Source: CAVSQX01 sp963730225
GTDB taxonomy: Bacteria; Planctomycetota; Phycisphaerae; Tepidisphaerales; Tepidisphaeraceae
NCBI GenBank assembly: GCA_963730225.1
Contig: CAVSQX010000002.1
Span: 992,001 to 1,056,000 of the forward strand
Direction: 5' to 3'
DNA length: 64,000 bases
The notes below the pieces were generated by a model. It worked only from the letters and a program-made list of their open reading frames with translations. It ran no database searches and was not told the origin of the DNA. Position numbers and translations under genes: made by a program. Position 1 is the stretch's first letter, and each line of letters opens with the position of its first letter. Of this stretch, positions 1-10,102 are shown in pieces.

Positions 1-722
1 AAAAATGTGGATGCCGCTTCCTCGTCGGCGTCGTCGTGAACCATCTGCTTCAGCCAAACCTGGTTCACCCGATCGCTTTGCCAGTCGGTGAATAGGCTCA
101 CGCTGTACGCACTGGCGGCGATGGCGTCGAAATGTTCTTCCAGTTGTTTCCACGGAAGATTTTCGTACACGACCTGGCGCAGTTGAAACGAAGTAACGAT
201 CTCAAGCGTGAGTTTCGTGACGATTCCCAGGCCCCCCAGCGAGACGACCATTCCCTGAAAGTTTTCGCCGTGCCGTTGGCGGGATAATTCGAGCAGGTCG
301 CCGTTGGCGGTGACCATTTCGATCGCCGTGACCGCCGTCGCCAGGTTCCCGTTGCCGTCGCCCGAGCCATGGGTTGCCGTCGCGCAGGCGCCGGCGATGG
401 AAATATGCGGCAACGACGCCATATTTCGCAGGGCAAAACCGGCGCGATGCAAAGGTTCGGCGAGCTGGCCGTATTTTGCGCCGGCTTCCACCGTCACGGT
501 GCGCCGATCGCGATCGATGTCGATCACGGAATCCAGCCGGGAAAGGAAAATGTGATCCTCGGTGCAGTCGGCGATGGTGTTGAACGAATGCCGCGTGCCG
601 ACGGCTTTGACCTTGTTGGCCCCCGCGACGATCTGGCGCACCTGGTCCACCGTCTGGGGGAAGTGCAAACGAGCCGCGCTGTAACGCAGATTGCCGGCCC
701 AGTTCCGCCGATTCGCATCCAT
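1..722 (-). CDS. FAD-dependent alditol/xylitol oxidase, C-terminus beyond window
   Basis: About 240 N-terminal residues are present and the reading frame runs off the left edge. The start MDANRRNWAGN is followed by an FAD-binding PCMH-type domain. GTRHSFN near residue 45 matches the place where alditol oxidases attach FAD covalently through histidine. AGACATATHGSGD near residue 115 is the second FAD-binding motif. By family the enzyme oxidises a polyol such as xylitol or sorbitol with oxygen, giving the sugar and hydrogen peroxide. The cytoplasmic location is inferred from the absence of a signal peptide. It lies 50 bp downstream of the GGDEF-HD gene on the same strand. Related sugar-1,4-lactone oxidases are the alternative. 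Confidence 0.8.
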   Translation of the reverse strand, partial: MDANRRNWAGNLRYSAARLHFPQTVDQVRQIVAGANKVKAVGTRHSFNTIADCTEDHIFLSRLDSVIDIDRDRRTVTVEAGAKYGQLAEPLHRAGFALRNMASLPHISIAGACATATHGSGDGNGNLATAVTAIEMVTANGDLLELSRQRHGENFQGMVVSLGGLGIVTKLTLEIVTSFQLRQVVYENLPWKQLEEHFDAIAASAYSVSLFTDWQSDRVNQVWLKQMVHDDADEEAASTF

Positions 723-772
723 GGGGATGCTTAGCTTATCCGCTGCGAAACTGGAAATGGAGATCGCCGCGC

Positions 773-2914
773 TCAGGCCGCCGCCTCAAGCTCACGGGCC
801 GGTGCGCGGCTGGCCATCGCGATGAATCGCTCGACCAGTTGGGGGTCGAACTGCGTTCCGGCGCAGCGGCGAAGTTCCTCAAAGGCATCGGCGTGGCTGC
901 GGGCCTTGCGGTTGGGGCGATCCGACGTCATCGCATCAAATGCGTCGGCGATGGCGATAATGCGGGACGGCAGCGGAATGGCGTCGCCGGTCGGTAGCTG
1001 GCGGTGACGGTCGTTGCCGGCGAAATGAGCGCGATGGCATTCCACATAGCGCGCCACCTCGGCCGATCCGATCGCGGATAAAATGATCTGCACCCCCATG
1101 CGATCGTGAGTATCCATCAGCGACCGTTCTTCCTCGGTGAGCGGCCCGGGCTTGAGCAGCACGGAATCGGGCACGCCCAGCTTGCCGATGTCGTGCAGGA
1201 GGGCCGCCACTTCCACCAGATGGTTGGTATTGGACGGCAGCACGAGGCTGGCCAACGCCACCGCCAGGTCGGCAACGCGCATGCAGTGCTGGGCGGTGGC
1301 TTTGTCGCGGTGGCTCATCAGATCCATCAACGCGTTGACCGCCCGGAACTCCATCGCCGCTCGTTCCTGCGAAGAGTCGCAATGGATGGGCGGCGCATGC
1401 TCGCCGGAAGGGGCAAGCGGTTGTTCGCACGAGGCGTCCCATGCGGTAACGCGGTTGCGGCCGGTGCATTTGGATCGATAGAGAGCCTTATCCGCCTGCT
1501 CAACCAGCGCCTGGGGGTTGGCCGCACCGGACTCGATCGCCGACATCCCGAAGCTCGCCGTCACAGCCAGGCCGCAAAGGGGGGTCGCTTCCAGAGCGCG
1601 GCGAAATCGCTCGGCGGCGACCATTCCCGCGGCCCCATCGGTCTGCGGAAGCAACACGAGGAACTCTTCGCCGCCGTATCGGCAGACGATGTCGCTGGCG
1701 CGTGCCGTGTCGCGCAACCGTTTCGCTACCACCTGCAACACCTGATCTCCCACGCCGTGGCCGTGTTCGTCGTTGACGCGCTTGAAATGGTCGATGTCCA
1801 GAAGCACGCAGCACATGGCTTGCCCATAGCGTTTGGCGGCCGCCCAGTGCATCTCCAGCGATGTGTAAAGCGATCGGCGATTCACGCAGCCCGTCAGCGG
1901 GTCGATCGTCGCCAGCGCCTGCAATTCGAGATTTTGCTGCTTGATTTTTTCTCGGGAGGTTTCGAGCATCTCCAGCGCCTTCTCGAGCTGCGCATTTTTC
2001 TGTTCGACCGGCGTCAGGTCGTCGAGCGTTACCAGCACGCCGCGCAGCCCACCGACGGTGTTGATGATGGGCGCGGCGTTGACGACCATCGATCGCTCGG
2101 CCCCGCTTCCGTCGTGCATCCGCACCGCAACGGCAATTTGCGGCTGCCGCGATTTGATGGTTGCCACCCACGGCAACCTTGGCTTGACGGATTTGGCGTC
2201 GTCGGTCGGGGCGATCCAGCACGGCAGGGCCGAGGCGTCGCGGCCGAGCAATTCGTCGAGCGGCTCTTCCACCAGCGTCATGAACGATGCATTGGCCAGC
2301 ACGATTCGTTCGTTCGAATCGAGCACCAGCACCGCTTCGGTCAGCGTATCGAGCATTTGCCGCACGCGCTCGGGGATGACCGCCGACGGATCCAGATGCC
2401 GCAACGATCGCCGAAGAATGATGAGCGAGGCCAGGAAGCTCAACACCGTCACAAACGTGATTAATCGGGCCGGCGCCGACGACAGAATCGCCCAGTAACT
2501 GTCGGGAGCGGGGGCAAAGTTCAGCTCCAGCGTTCCCGATCGTTGTTTGCCGTGGAACAGGGCGACGCGCGTGCGGGTGAGGGTTGAATGGTCCGAATCC
2601 TGGTCGCCCAAATCCGGTGCACGGTCTCCCACCTCCAGCAGAACACCGCCGCGAGCGTCGATCACGGCGGCGGATAGAAGATCGGGTTCTCGCTTTTGCA
2701 TCGCTCGAATGAACGCATCGGTGGCGGCCAGATTCTGGTCGCGCATCGCCAGGGCGCATTGGGTGGCGATCGCTTCCGAAAGATGCGCCCGCTGGGCGCG
2801 CAGCGCGGCCTGCGAATCGGGCAACAGGTGAAGCGACTGGGCCAACAGCAGAATGCCCGCCGTCACGCCGGCCAGGCTCATGCTGATGTGAAAGACGGCG
2901 GATCGGCGTCGCAT
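773..2914 (-). CDS. Membrane PAS-GGDEF-HD signalling protein (diguanylate cyclase)
   Basis: 713 residues. TM1 spans about 7-30, a periplasmic sensor about 31-148 and TM2 about 150-168. A PAS-like domain follows at about 185-300 and a short coiled coil at about 305-335. The GGDEF domain has an intact GGEEF at 414-418, and RASD five residues upstream is a product-binding I-site. The C-terminal HD domain (about 520-700) keeps HDIGK at 574-578, but the GYP loop is replaced by CHRAHFAGND, so phosphodiesterase activity is doubtful. The start at 2914 is chosen because GAGAAGG lies just upstream and the stop of the giant surface protein is two bases away. Expected role: make c-di-GMP in response to an envelope signal, coupled to that surface protein. 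Confidence 0.88.
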   Translation of the reverse strand: MRRRSAVFHISMSLAGVTAGILLLAQSLHLLPDSQAALRAQRAHLSEAIATQCALAMRDQNLAATDAFIRAMQKREPDLLSAAVIDARGGVLLEVGDRAPDLGDQDSDHSTLTRTRVALFHGKQRSGTLELNFAPAPDSYWAILSSAPARLITFVTVLSFLASLIILRRSLRHLDPSAVIPERVRQMLDTLTEAVLVLDSNERIVLANASFMTLVEEPLDELLGRDASALPCWIAPTDDAKSVKPRLPWVATIKSRQPQIAVAVRMHDGSGAERSMVVNAAPIINTVGGLRGVLVTLDDLTPVEQKNAQLEKALEMLETSREKIKQQNLELQALATIDPLTGCVNRRSLYTSLEMHWAAAKRYGQAMCCVLLDIDHFKRVNDEHGHGVGDQVLQVVAKRLRDTARASDIVCRYGGEEFLVLLPQTDGAAGMVAAERFRRALEATPLCGLAVTASFGMSAIESGAANPQALVEQADKALYRSKCTGRNRVTAWDASCEQPLAPSGEHAPPIHCDSSQERAAMEFRAVNALMDLMSHRDKATAQHCMRVADLAVALASLVLPSNTNHLVEVAALLHDIGKLGVPDSVLLKPGPLTEEERSLMDTHDRMGVQIILSAIGSAEVARYVECHRAHFAGNDRHRQLPTGDAIPLPSRIIAIADAFDAMTSDRPNRKARSHADAFEELRRCAGTQFDPQLVERFIAMASRAPARELEAAA

Positions 2915-2916
2915 GG

Positions 2917-5900
2917 TTATCGGCCTTCTCTCGATGCCGGGGCACTTTGGTCGTTTGAGTACGCCAGCATTTTGGCGGCTCTGCGCGATGCCAAACGCTT
3001 GGTGACGCGCTCGTTGAGCCGGCGCGAACGTCTGGAGCCTGGCGTGGAGCGGTCGAGAATGGGCAGTGGATCGATCCATCGCCACACGGGCATCGACGAC
3101 ATCATGCCCGCCTGCAACACGCCGCTCTTGATGCACCAGGCGAGATATCCCGCCGCCGCCGCCGTCATCGCCGCGCTGGCCGTGCCGACGGCAACGGTGG
3201 AAACGTCCATCGACATGAGCTGCTTCGTTCGCAGCGGCAAAATGGAAAACGATCGTTGTGACAACGTCGCCAATGCGTCCACATGCAGCTCATGATCTTT
3301 AGCCCGGGTTGAAACGAGGGTTAAATTGTGCCATGGGGCCGCCGTGCGCCCATGACCGATCGGCGTCGATTTTGTCGTAAACGCGCTGGATTGCACCGTG
3401 GAGATGACGTTGGCCAGCAGATTCTCATCAAGCACGCGCTGCTGGGCCATGGCCCGTCGGTCCGCGCGTGCCAGCAGGGTGCGCGGTCTGGATGAAACCG
3501 CAATCGGCGCGGAATGCGAAGCGGCTGTCGTGGTTCTGGGCGGGGAATTGAGAGCCATCGCAAGGGGCGTTGAGACTGTGGCGTCGGCGTTCGATTCGTC
3601 GGTCGGTTGATTCTGATCCTGCCCCGCAGCGGGAACGGGAGTCGAGTTCGGAATTGCAACCGTCACCGAAACGCTCACGCTGCTGGTGACGCTGAGGCCG
3701 GCGGCGTCCGTAACGGTGACCGTGAACTCGTAGTCGCCGTCCTGGTTGAAGGTAACCAGCGTGTCCCTGGCGGCGTTGGTGGTGTTGACGCTGAAAATGG
3801 GATTCGCGCCGTCGGGCTTGCTGGTTGCTGTCCAGGTGTAGATCAGGTTGGACTCGCCGCCGTCGTCGGCTCCCAGCACGCTCAGATCGGTCACATCGGC
3901 GAACGGACCCGGCGATTCGCTTGCCGGCGAAACCACCGTCGGTGCGGCGTTGCTCACGGCTATGTCGGCGCTTCCCGTCACCGAACCGGCGGCCGCTTGC
4001 ACGCTGGCCGTGCCCGTTCCGTACGGCGCGGTGTACAAGCCCGACGCGTCGATGCTGCCGACTCCCGCCGGTTGGCTCCAGATGAAGTTGGGCTGGCTCA
4101 ACAGAATCGCCCCGAATTGATCGAAGCCCGTCGCGCTGAATTGCTGCGAGCCGTTCTCGTTGCAATTGGCGCTGGGCGGATCGACGGCGATGCTGCTCAA
4201 AGTCTGATTCACCGTCACGTCGACTCTGCTGGTGACGGTGCTGTTCCCGTCGGAGATGGTCACGGTGAACGTGTAGTCGCCGGCGGCGTCGAAGAGAACG
4301 GTGCAGGTTTTGGCGGAGTTGTTGCCATTGTCGCTGAAGATCGGATTGGAGCCGACAGGCGAAAGGGCGGCCGTCCAGGTGTAAGTGAGATTGGACTCGC
4401 CGCCATCGTCGGCGCCGAGAACGCTCAATTCGCTGGTTGTGCCGGTGACGGTGGATGGCGTGGCCGCCGCCGTCGCCGCCAGCGTGGGAGCGGCGTTGGT
4501 CACGGTGACGTACGCCGTTGCCGTCACCGAACCACTGGCCGCCTGCACCACCGCGGCCCCGGCCAGGCCCGGCGCTGTAGAGACCACTGGCATCCACCGT
4601 TCCAATTCCGCTGGCCAGCGACCAGGTGAACGCCGGCTGAACGCTCAGGGCCATGTCGAACTGATCATAGCCGATCGCCGAAAATGCCTGGGTCGAGTTC
4701 TCATTCAAATCCGCCGTGGTCGGCGTGACGCGGATCGTGGTGAGCGTCTGATCAACCGCAACGCTCACGCTGGACGTGGTGAAAAGTCCGCCGGCATCGG
4801 TGATGGTGACCGTGAAGATGTAGCTGCCGGATTGGTCGAAGGTCACCAGCGAATCTTTTGAAGCGTTGGTGCCGTTGACGCTGAAGATCGGATTGGACCC
4901 GGTCGGGGAACTGGTGGCGACCCAGGTGTAAGTGAGGTTCGATTCGCCGCCGTCGTCAGCGCCGAGCACCGACAGCGACGTGCTGGTGCCGGTCACCGGG
5001 CTGGGTGTCGCCGAGGCAGCGATAGCCACGGTGGGAACGGCGTTGTTGACACTCACCGAAGCCGAGCCGCTCACCGATCCGCTGGCGGCCTGCACCGTCG
5101 CTGTGCCGGTGAATCCAGGCGCGGTGTAATCTCCGCTCGCATCTACGCTGCCGATCCCACCGATCAGGGTCCAAGTAAACGACGGCTGAATCGCCATCGC
5201 CTGGGCAAATTGATCATAGCCGACGGCGGAGAATGGCTGAGTCATGTTCTCATTCAGGCTCGTCGTCGACGGCGTGACGCTGATGGTGCTGAGCGTCTGA
5301 TCGACCGTAATGCTCACGCTGGAAGTGGTGAAGAGTCCCCCGGCGTCCGTAATCGTCACGGTGAAGATGTAGTCGCCAGCTCGGTTAAAGGTGACATCGG
5401 AATTCTTTGCGGCGTTGGTTCCGTTGACACTGAAGATCGGATTGGACCCAGCCGGTGAGCTCGTCGCGGCCCAGGTGTAAGTGAGGTTTGATTCGCCACC
5501 ATCGTCAGCTCCCAGCACCGACAGCGTCGTGGTTGTGCTGGTCACCGGGCTGGGTGTCGCCGACGCGGCGGTCGCCACGGTGGGAACGGCGTTGTTCACG
5601 TTCACCGAAGCCGAGCCGCTCACCGACCCGCTGGCGGCCTGCACCGTCGCCGTGCCGGTGAATCCGGGCGCGGTATAAAGTCCGCTGGCGTCCACGGCGC
5701 CGACGCCACTGGCCAGCGACCAAGTGAAAGTTGGCTGGCTTGCCAAGGCAACGCCGAACTGATCGTATCCCGTCGCGCCAAACTGCTGCGTGTCGTTCTC
5801 GTTCAGCGTTGAACTGGACGGACTGACTGAAACAGTCGTGAGAGTCTGGTCCACCGTGACGTTCGCGCTGCTGGTGACACTGCTGTTCCCATCGGAGATC

Positions 5901-7876
5901 GTGACGGTAAAGGTGTAGCTCCCAGCGGCGTCGAACGTCACCGTGCTGTTCTTGGCCGCGTTGGTGGAGTTGACGCTGAAAATCGGATCGGACCCGGCCG
6001 GCGAACTGCTGGCAGCCCATGTGTAAGTGAGATTTGCTTCGCCGCCGTCGTCGGCGCCCAGCACCGTCAGATCGGTTGTCACGCCGGTGACGGTCGATGG
6101 CGTCGCTGCGGCGGCGGTGGCGACGGTGGGAGTGGCGTTGGTCACGGTGATCGCGGCCGTTTTGGTGACCGAACCACTGGCCGCCTGCACCGTCGCGCTT
6201 CCCGCCGAAGCTGGCGACGTGTACAGCCCAGATCCATTCACGCTCCCGATTCCCGTCGCGATGCTCCAGGCGAAGGTTGGCTGAATGGCCATGACCAGGC
6301 CAAACTGGTCGTAGGCGGTCGCGCTGAATTGCTGTGTTTCATTTTCGTTCAGGCTCGCCGTGGCCGGCGTGACAACGATGCTGCTGAGCGTCTGATCGAC
6401 CATCACGCTCACGCTGGACGTGGTGAAAAGTCCGCCGGCATCGGTGAGGGTGACCGTGAAGATGTAGCTGCCGGATTGGTCGAAGGTCACCAGCGAATCT
6501 TTTGAAGCGTTGGTGCCGTTGACGCTGAAGATCGGATTGGACCCGGTCGGGGAACTGGTGGCGACCCAGGTGTAAGTGAGGTTCGATTCGCCGCCATCGT
6601 CAGCGCCCAGAACCGACAGCGATGTGCTCGTGCCGGTCACCGGGCTGGGTGTCGCGGCCGCGGCCGTGGCCACGGTGGGAACGGCGTTGTTCACGTTCAC
6701 CGAAGCCGAGCCGTTCACTGAGCCGCTGGCGGCCTGCACCGTCGCCGTGCCGGTGAATCCGGGCGCGGTGTAGAGTCCGCTGGCGTCCACCGATCCGACG
6801 CCGCTGGCCAGCGACCAGGTGAAGGTCGGCTGGCTCGTTAACGCAATGCCGAACTGATCGTAACCGATGGCGGCGAACGCCTGCTCTGAGTTTTCGTTCA
6901 GGGTTGCAGTCGCCGGCGTCACACTGATGGTCGTGAGCGTCTGATCGACGGTGACCCCGACGCTGGACGTGGTGAAAAGTCCGCCGGCATCGGTGATGGT
7001 GGCCGTGAAGGTGTAGCTGCCGGATTGGTTGAAAGTGACCAACGAATCTTTTGAGGCGTTGGTGCCGTTGATGCTGAAGATCGGATCGGACCCGGCCGGG
7101 GAACTGGTGGCGGCCCAGGTGTAAGTGAGGTTCGATTCGCCGCCGTCGTCAGCGCCGAGCACCGACAGCGACGTGCTGGTGCCGGCCACCGGGCTGGGTG
7201 TCGCCGAGGCAGCGGTGGCCACGGTCGGAGGATAGTTGGCGGTGTAGGTGATCTCCAGATTGTCGAGTTGAAAGGTGCCGACGACGCTCAGCGTGCCGGT
7301 GCCTCGCACGCGCACCTCCGTGTCGGCGCTCATGTAGGACGCGATATTGAACGACTGTGAAATGAATGATGAATCGCTGCCATTGAGCGTGTAGGTCGCC
7401 AGGTTGGTCCATGTAGACCCGCCGTTGTTCGAAACCGCGACCTTGACCGACGCGCTGAGAACCACCGAACCGGTGCGCTTGTAGCTGTACGTCAACGTTG
7501 CCGCAGTTGCGGTGGAGAGATCGGCTTCGCGCGAAACACCTTTGCCGGCCAGGCTGGCGATCAGTCCGCCCAGTTGCAGGCTGCCCCCGGTAATTTGCAC
7601 CGCTCCGGCGGACGGTCCATCCGATTCGCCCAGTTCGGAAAAGCTGGCCGCCCAATCGTCGGTGCCATCGTTTTCGGAGAAGGATGCCGAGTTGAACTCA
7701 TCGAGCACGGTGTGCGTGGCCAGCAGCAACCGCGGCTCCAACCGCTCCACGCAAATACGAAGCCCGCGCGCTGACGAGGCACGCCTCGCCGCCCTCGAGC
7801 ATGGAAAGGCCCCAATACATGACATGAAACAGTCAATGCCACCAAGCCGTAAAATCGCGATATTCGCTCTATTCAT
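2917..7876 (-). CDS. Giant LEPR-XLL surface protein with seven Ig/PKD-like repeats (2-bp frameshift)
   Basis: Restoring 2 bp near 4575 gives one frame of 1653 residues. VERLEPRLLLA near residue 45 is the LEPR-XLL motif of very large planctomycete surface proteins. A non-repeated beta-rich domain follows, then seven repeats of about 182 residues. Each repeat has a PKD-like unit (LGADDGGESNLTYTW) and a Big2-like unit (LNEN...YDQFG...GLYTAPG). The C-terminus has a hydrophobic stretch with AGYLAWCIKSGVLQAG and WIDPLPIL, a probable membrane anchor, then a basic tail. Without the repair the frame continues as arginine-rich nonsense to 3428. The start is uncertain: ATG at 7876 or 7825, or the longest frame from 7975. 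The stop TAA lies two bases before the GGDEF-HD start, so the two are probably cotranscribed. Role inferred: adhesion or matrix scaffold. Confidence 0.8.
3670..7230 (-). repeat. Seven tandem Ig/PKD-like coding repeats of about 546 bp
   Basis: The GADDGGE codons recur with the anchor GATTCG/GACTCG starting at 7134, 6585, 6036, 5490, 4941, 4394 and 3851. Intervals are 549, 549, 546, 549, 547 and 543 bp. All are multiples of three except 547, which contains the 2-bp deletion near 4575. Confidence 0.9.
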
Positions 7877-8056
7877 TACTTTTTTCGGAGCGATCCGCGG
7901 GTGGCTGAACGGTCCGGCGGGAAATGGTTGGGCTGAGAATCCTTCGGACGACGCAGGTCCGATAATTTGTCGCAATGAGTTGGAAGACCGGGCCGCCTCG
8001 GTGCGCGATGGTGGGTCGCACCGGCCGCCGGGCGCGGTCCATTGGAGATCAAAAGC

Positions 8057-8968
8057 TCAAGCGGCGGCGGCGCGCTCTTGCACTTCGGCGGTCGCAACCG
8101 AAACTCGATTGCGGCCCGCCTTCTTGCTGCGATACATCGCCTCGTCGGCGCGCTGGAACATCGAAGTGTCGTACGGATTCAGCGAGTCGGCCACGCCAAA
8201 GCTGCATGTCATTTGCAGCGATTCCCCCTGCCGTGGGAAGCGAATCTTGTTTATCTCCGCCCGCATGCGCTCGGCCAGCACCGCGCTGGCGGCCGCCGTC
8301 GTGTGTGGCGCGATGACGACAAATTCGTCGCCTCCGTGCCGGCATGCCATATCTTCGGTGCGGCATATCTCGGCGATCACTTCCCCGATCTTGTGAAGCG
8401 CCTCGTCGCCGAACGGTTGGCCGAAGGTGTCGTTGATCGTCTTGAAATCGTCCACGTCCAGAACCACGCAGGCCAACGCGTGCTGAAAGCGAACCCGCAG
8501 CGCCACCTCCGCCGCCATGCGCTTCTCGAACATGGCGCGGTTTCCCAATCCCGTCAGCGGATCGATCAACGCCTTCTCCTGGAGAAGACGAATCAGTCGG
8601 CTCGTGTGCAGCGACGCCCGCACCCGGGCCAGCAGCTCGGCCTGATTGAAAGGTTTGGTGACATAATCCACCGCGCCCAACTCCAGCCCGCGCACTTTCT
8701 CTTCAATGTTGGACATCGATGTGAGAAAGATGATCGGTATGTCCGCCGTGGCCCGATCGGCTTTGAGCTTCTTGCACGCCTCGAAGCCGTTCATATTCGG
8801 CATGTCCACGTCGAGCAGAATCAAATCCGGCCGAATCGACGCGGCCAGCACCAATCCGTATCCGGCATCGTTGGCGTATTGGACGTCCACCCGCACGGGC
8901 GCCAGCAGGGCCCGGACCAGAGCATGGATCGGCTTGGCGTCATCGATGAGCAGAATTTGCTGATGCAT
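8057..8968 (-). CDS. REC-GGDEF response regulator (diguanylate cyclase)
   Basis: 303 residues, PleD/WspR-like. The receiver domain (1-120) has acidic D9/D10, phospho-acceptor D53 in LILLDVDMP and K105 in TKPF. The GGDEF domain (about 135-295) has DPLTGLGNR, DVDDFK and an intact GGDEF at 212-216. RTED at 203-206 is a c-di-GMP I-site. AAGGGG lies seven bases before the start at 8968. It is 29 bp downstream of a second REC-GGDEF gene on the same strand. Expected role: phosphorylation-dependent cytoplasmic synthesis of c-di-GMP. No histidine kinase is adjacent; the nearest are at 13270-14152 and 15059-17268, which could be the partners. Confidence 0.92.
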   Translation of the reverse strand: MHQQILLIDDAKPIHALVRALLAPVRVDVQYANDAGYGLVLAASIRPDLILLDVDMPNMNGFEACKKLKADRATADIPIIFLTSMSNIEEKVRGLELGAVDYVTKPFNQAELLARVRASLHTSRLIRLLQEKALIDPLTGLGNRAMFEKRMAAEVALRVRFQHALACVVLDVDDFKTINDTFGQPFGDEALHKIGEVIAEICRTEDMACRHGGDEFVVIAPHTTAAASAVLAERMRAEINKIRFPRQGESLQMTCSFGVADSLNPYDTSMFQRADEAMYRSKKAGRNRVSVATAEVQERAAAA

Positions 8969-8997
8969 GGGAATTCCCCTTTACTTTGAAAATTGAA

Positions 8998-9906
8998 CTA
9001 CGCCGCCGCCTGCATGCCGTCGACGGCTTCGGGCGCGGTCTTGATGCAGAGCACGCCCTTGATGTGGGCCGTTGCCGCGGCGATGTCGGCGCGATCGAGC
9101 AACGTCGCACCGTCGGCCACCAATGTGTCCGATACCCCAAAACCAATCGTGAAACGCGCCGACCGGGCACGGGTGGGTTTCAGTTGTTGCGCGATCTGAG
9201 CGCCAAGGCGTTCGACCATCAACGCCGCCGAGGCTTGTTTGGCCCCGGGAAGCAGAATGACCAGCTTCCAATTGTCCCAGCGGCAAAGCAGGTCTTCGGC
9301 GCGGCACTGTGCCCGCAGAATTTGCGCCGCATCGCGCATCATGTCCCCGCCCGCCGAATCTACCGGGTTGCTCGCTTTTCCGCCGGATGCGCGCACCTGG
9401 GCCACGATGCACGCCAATGATGAACCGGTTCGCCTCGCCAGCGAAACGTAACGCGCCATGTGCTGCTCCAGATACGTCCGGCTCCACAAACCGGTTGGAC
9501 CATCGATCATTTTCGTCGCGTCCAGTTGATCCTTGCCTCGCAGCGCCGCGCGGATGCGGGCCCGAAGCTCCTGCGGCTTGAAGGGCTTGCTGACATAATC
9601 CACCGCGCCCAACTCCAACCCCTTGACCCTGTCGGCAAGCTGGGAATTGGCGGTGAGAAATATCACCGGGATGCCGGCCGTTGCCGCGTCGGATTTGAGC
9701 CGACGACACACCTCGAATCCGTCCATGGACGGCATGTCCAGATCGAGCAGAATCAGGCTGGGCCGCAACTTCGCCGCCGCCGCCAACCCCGCCGGGCCGT
9801 CGTTGGCACTGTGCAGGCACAGCTCGTCGGCACTCAGGTGTGCCTTGAGGATTTTATGGATCGGGACCGAATCATCGATCAGCAATACCGTCTGCGACAT
9901 ATCCAT
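8998..9906 (-). CDS. REC protein with degenerate GGDEF domain, I-site kept
   Basis: 302 residues. The receiver has DD at 11-12, phospho-acceptor D55 in LILLDLDMP and K108 in SKPF. In the C-terminal domain the catalytic GGDEF is replaced by DNWKL (211-215), and the metal-binding DxDxFK segment is VAQVRA. Yet RAED at 202-205, exactly five residues upstream, keeps the I-site. It is therefore probably not a cyclase and could be a c-di-GMP receptor or a dimer partner of the active neighbour. The start at 9906 has AAGGAG five bases upstream; ATG at 9900 is the alternative. It is the first gene of a pair with the active REC-GGDEF protein. Confidence 0.88.
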   Translation of the reverse strand: MDMSQTVLLIDDSVPIHKILKAHLSADELCLHSANDGPAGLAAAAKLRPSLILLDLDMPSMDGFEVCRRLKSDAATAGIPVIFLTANSQLADRVKGLELGAVDYVSKPFKPQELRARIRAALRGKDQLDATKMIDGPTGLWSRTYLEQHMARYVSLARRTGSSLACIVAQVRASGGKASNPVDSAGGDMMRDAAQILRAQCRAEDLLCRWDNWKLVILLPGAKQASAALMVERLGAQIAQQLKPTRARSARFTIGFGVSDTLVADGATLLDRADIAAATAHIKGVLCIKTAPEAVDGMQAAA

Positions 9907-10102
9907 TCTCTCTCCTTCCAACCCCCCGCTGGCCCGCGCGGCCCAGTGGCCTGGCGACGTCTGAAAACTTCCGCTTGTATCTGTGTCGAACGCTTTGACG
10001 GCCCGCATCAGCCTGTTTCGAAAAAAAATTGGGCCGCCTCGAATTTCCGATTATCGGCGATTTGCATTCCTAAAGCGCGCGCTGTTGGAGGTTCTGCCGC
10101 TT

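Noticed and set aside
1106..2464. 452-residue open frame on the plus strand
   Set aside because: Antisense to the GGDEF-HD gene, rich in Arg/His/Gln/Gly, with no domain; a GC-rich shadow frame.
3428..4570. Arg-rich C-terminal part of the 1515-residue frame beginning at 7975
   Set aside because: It is the out-of-frame reading after the 2-bp deletion; the other frame continues the repeats perfectly.
3670..7230. Possible CRISPR-like array
   Set aside because: Units are about 546 bp and protein-coding; there are no short repeats with unique spacers.
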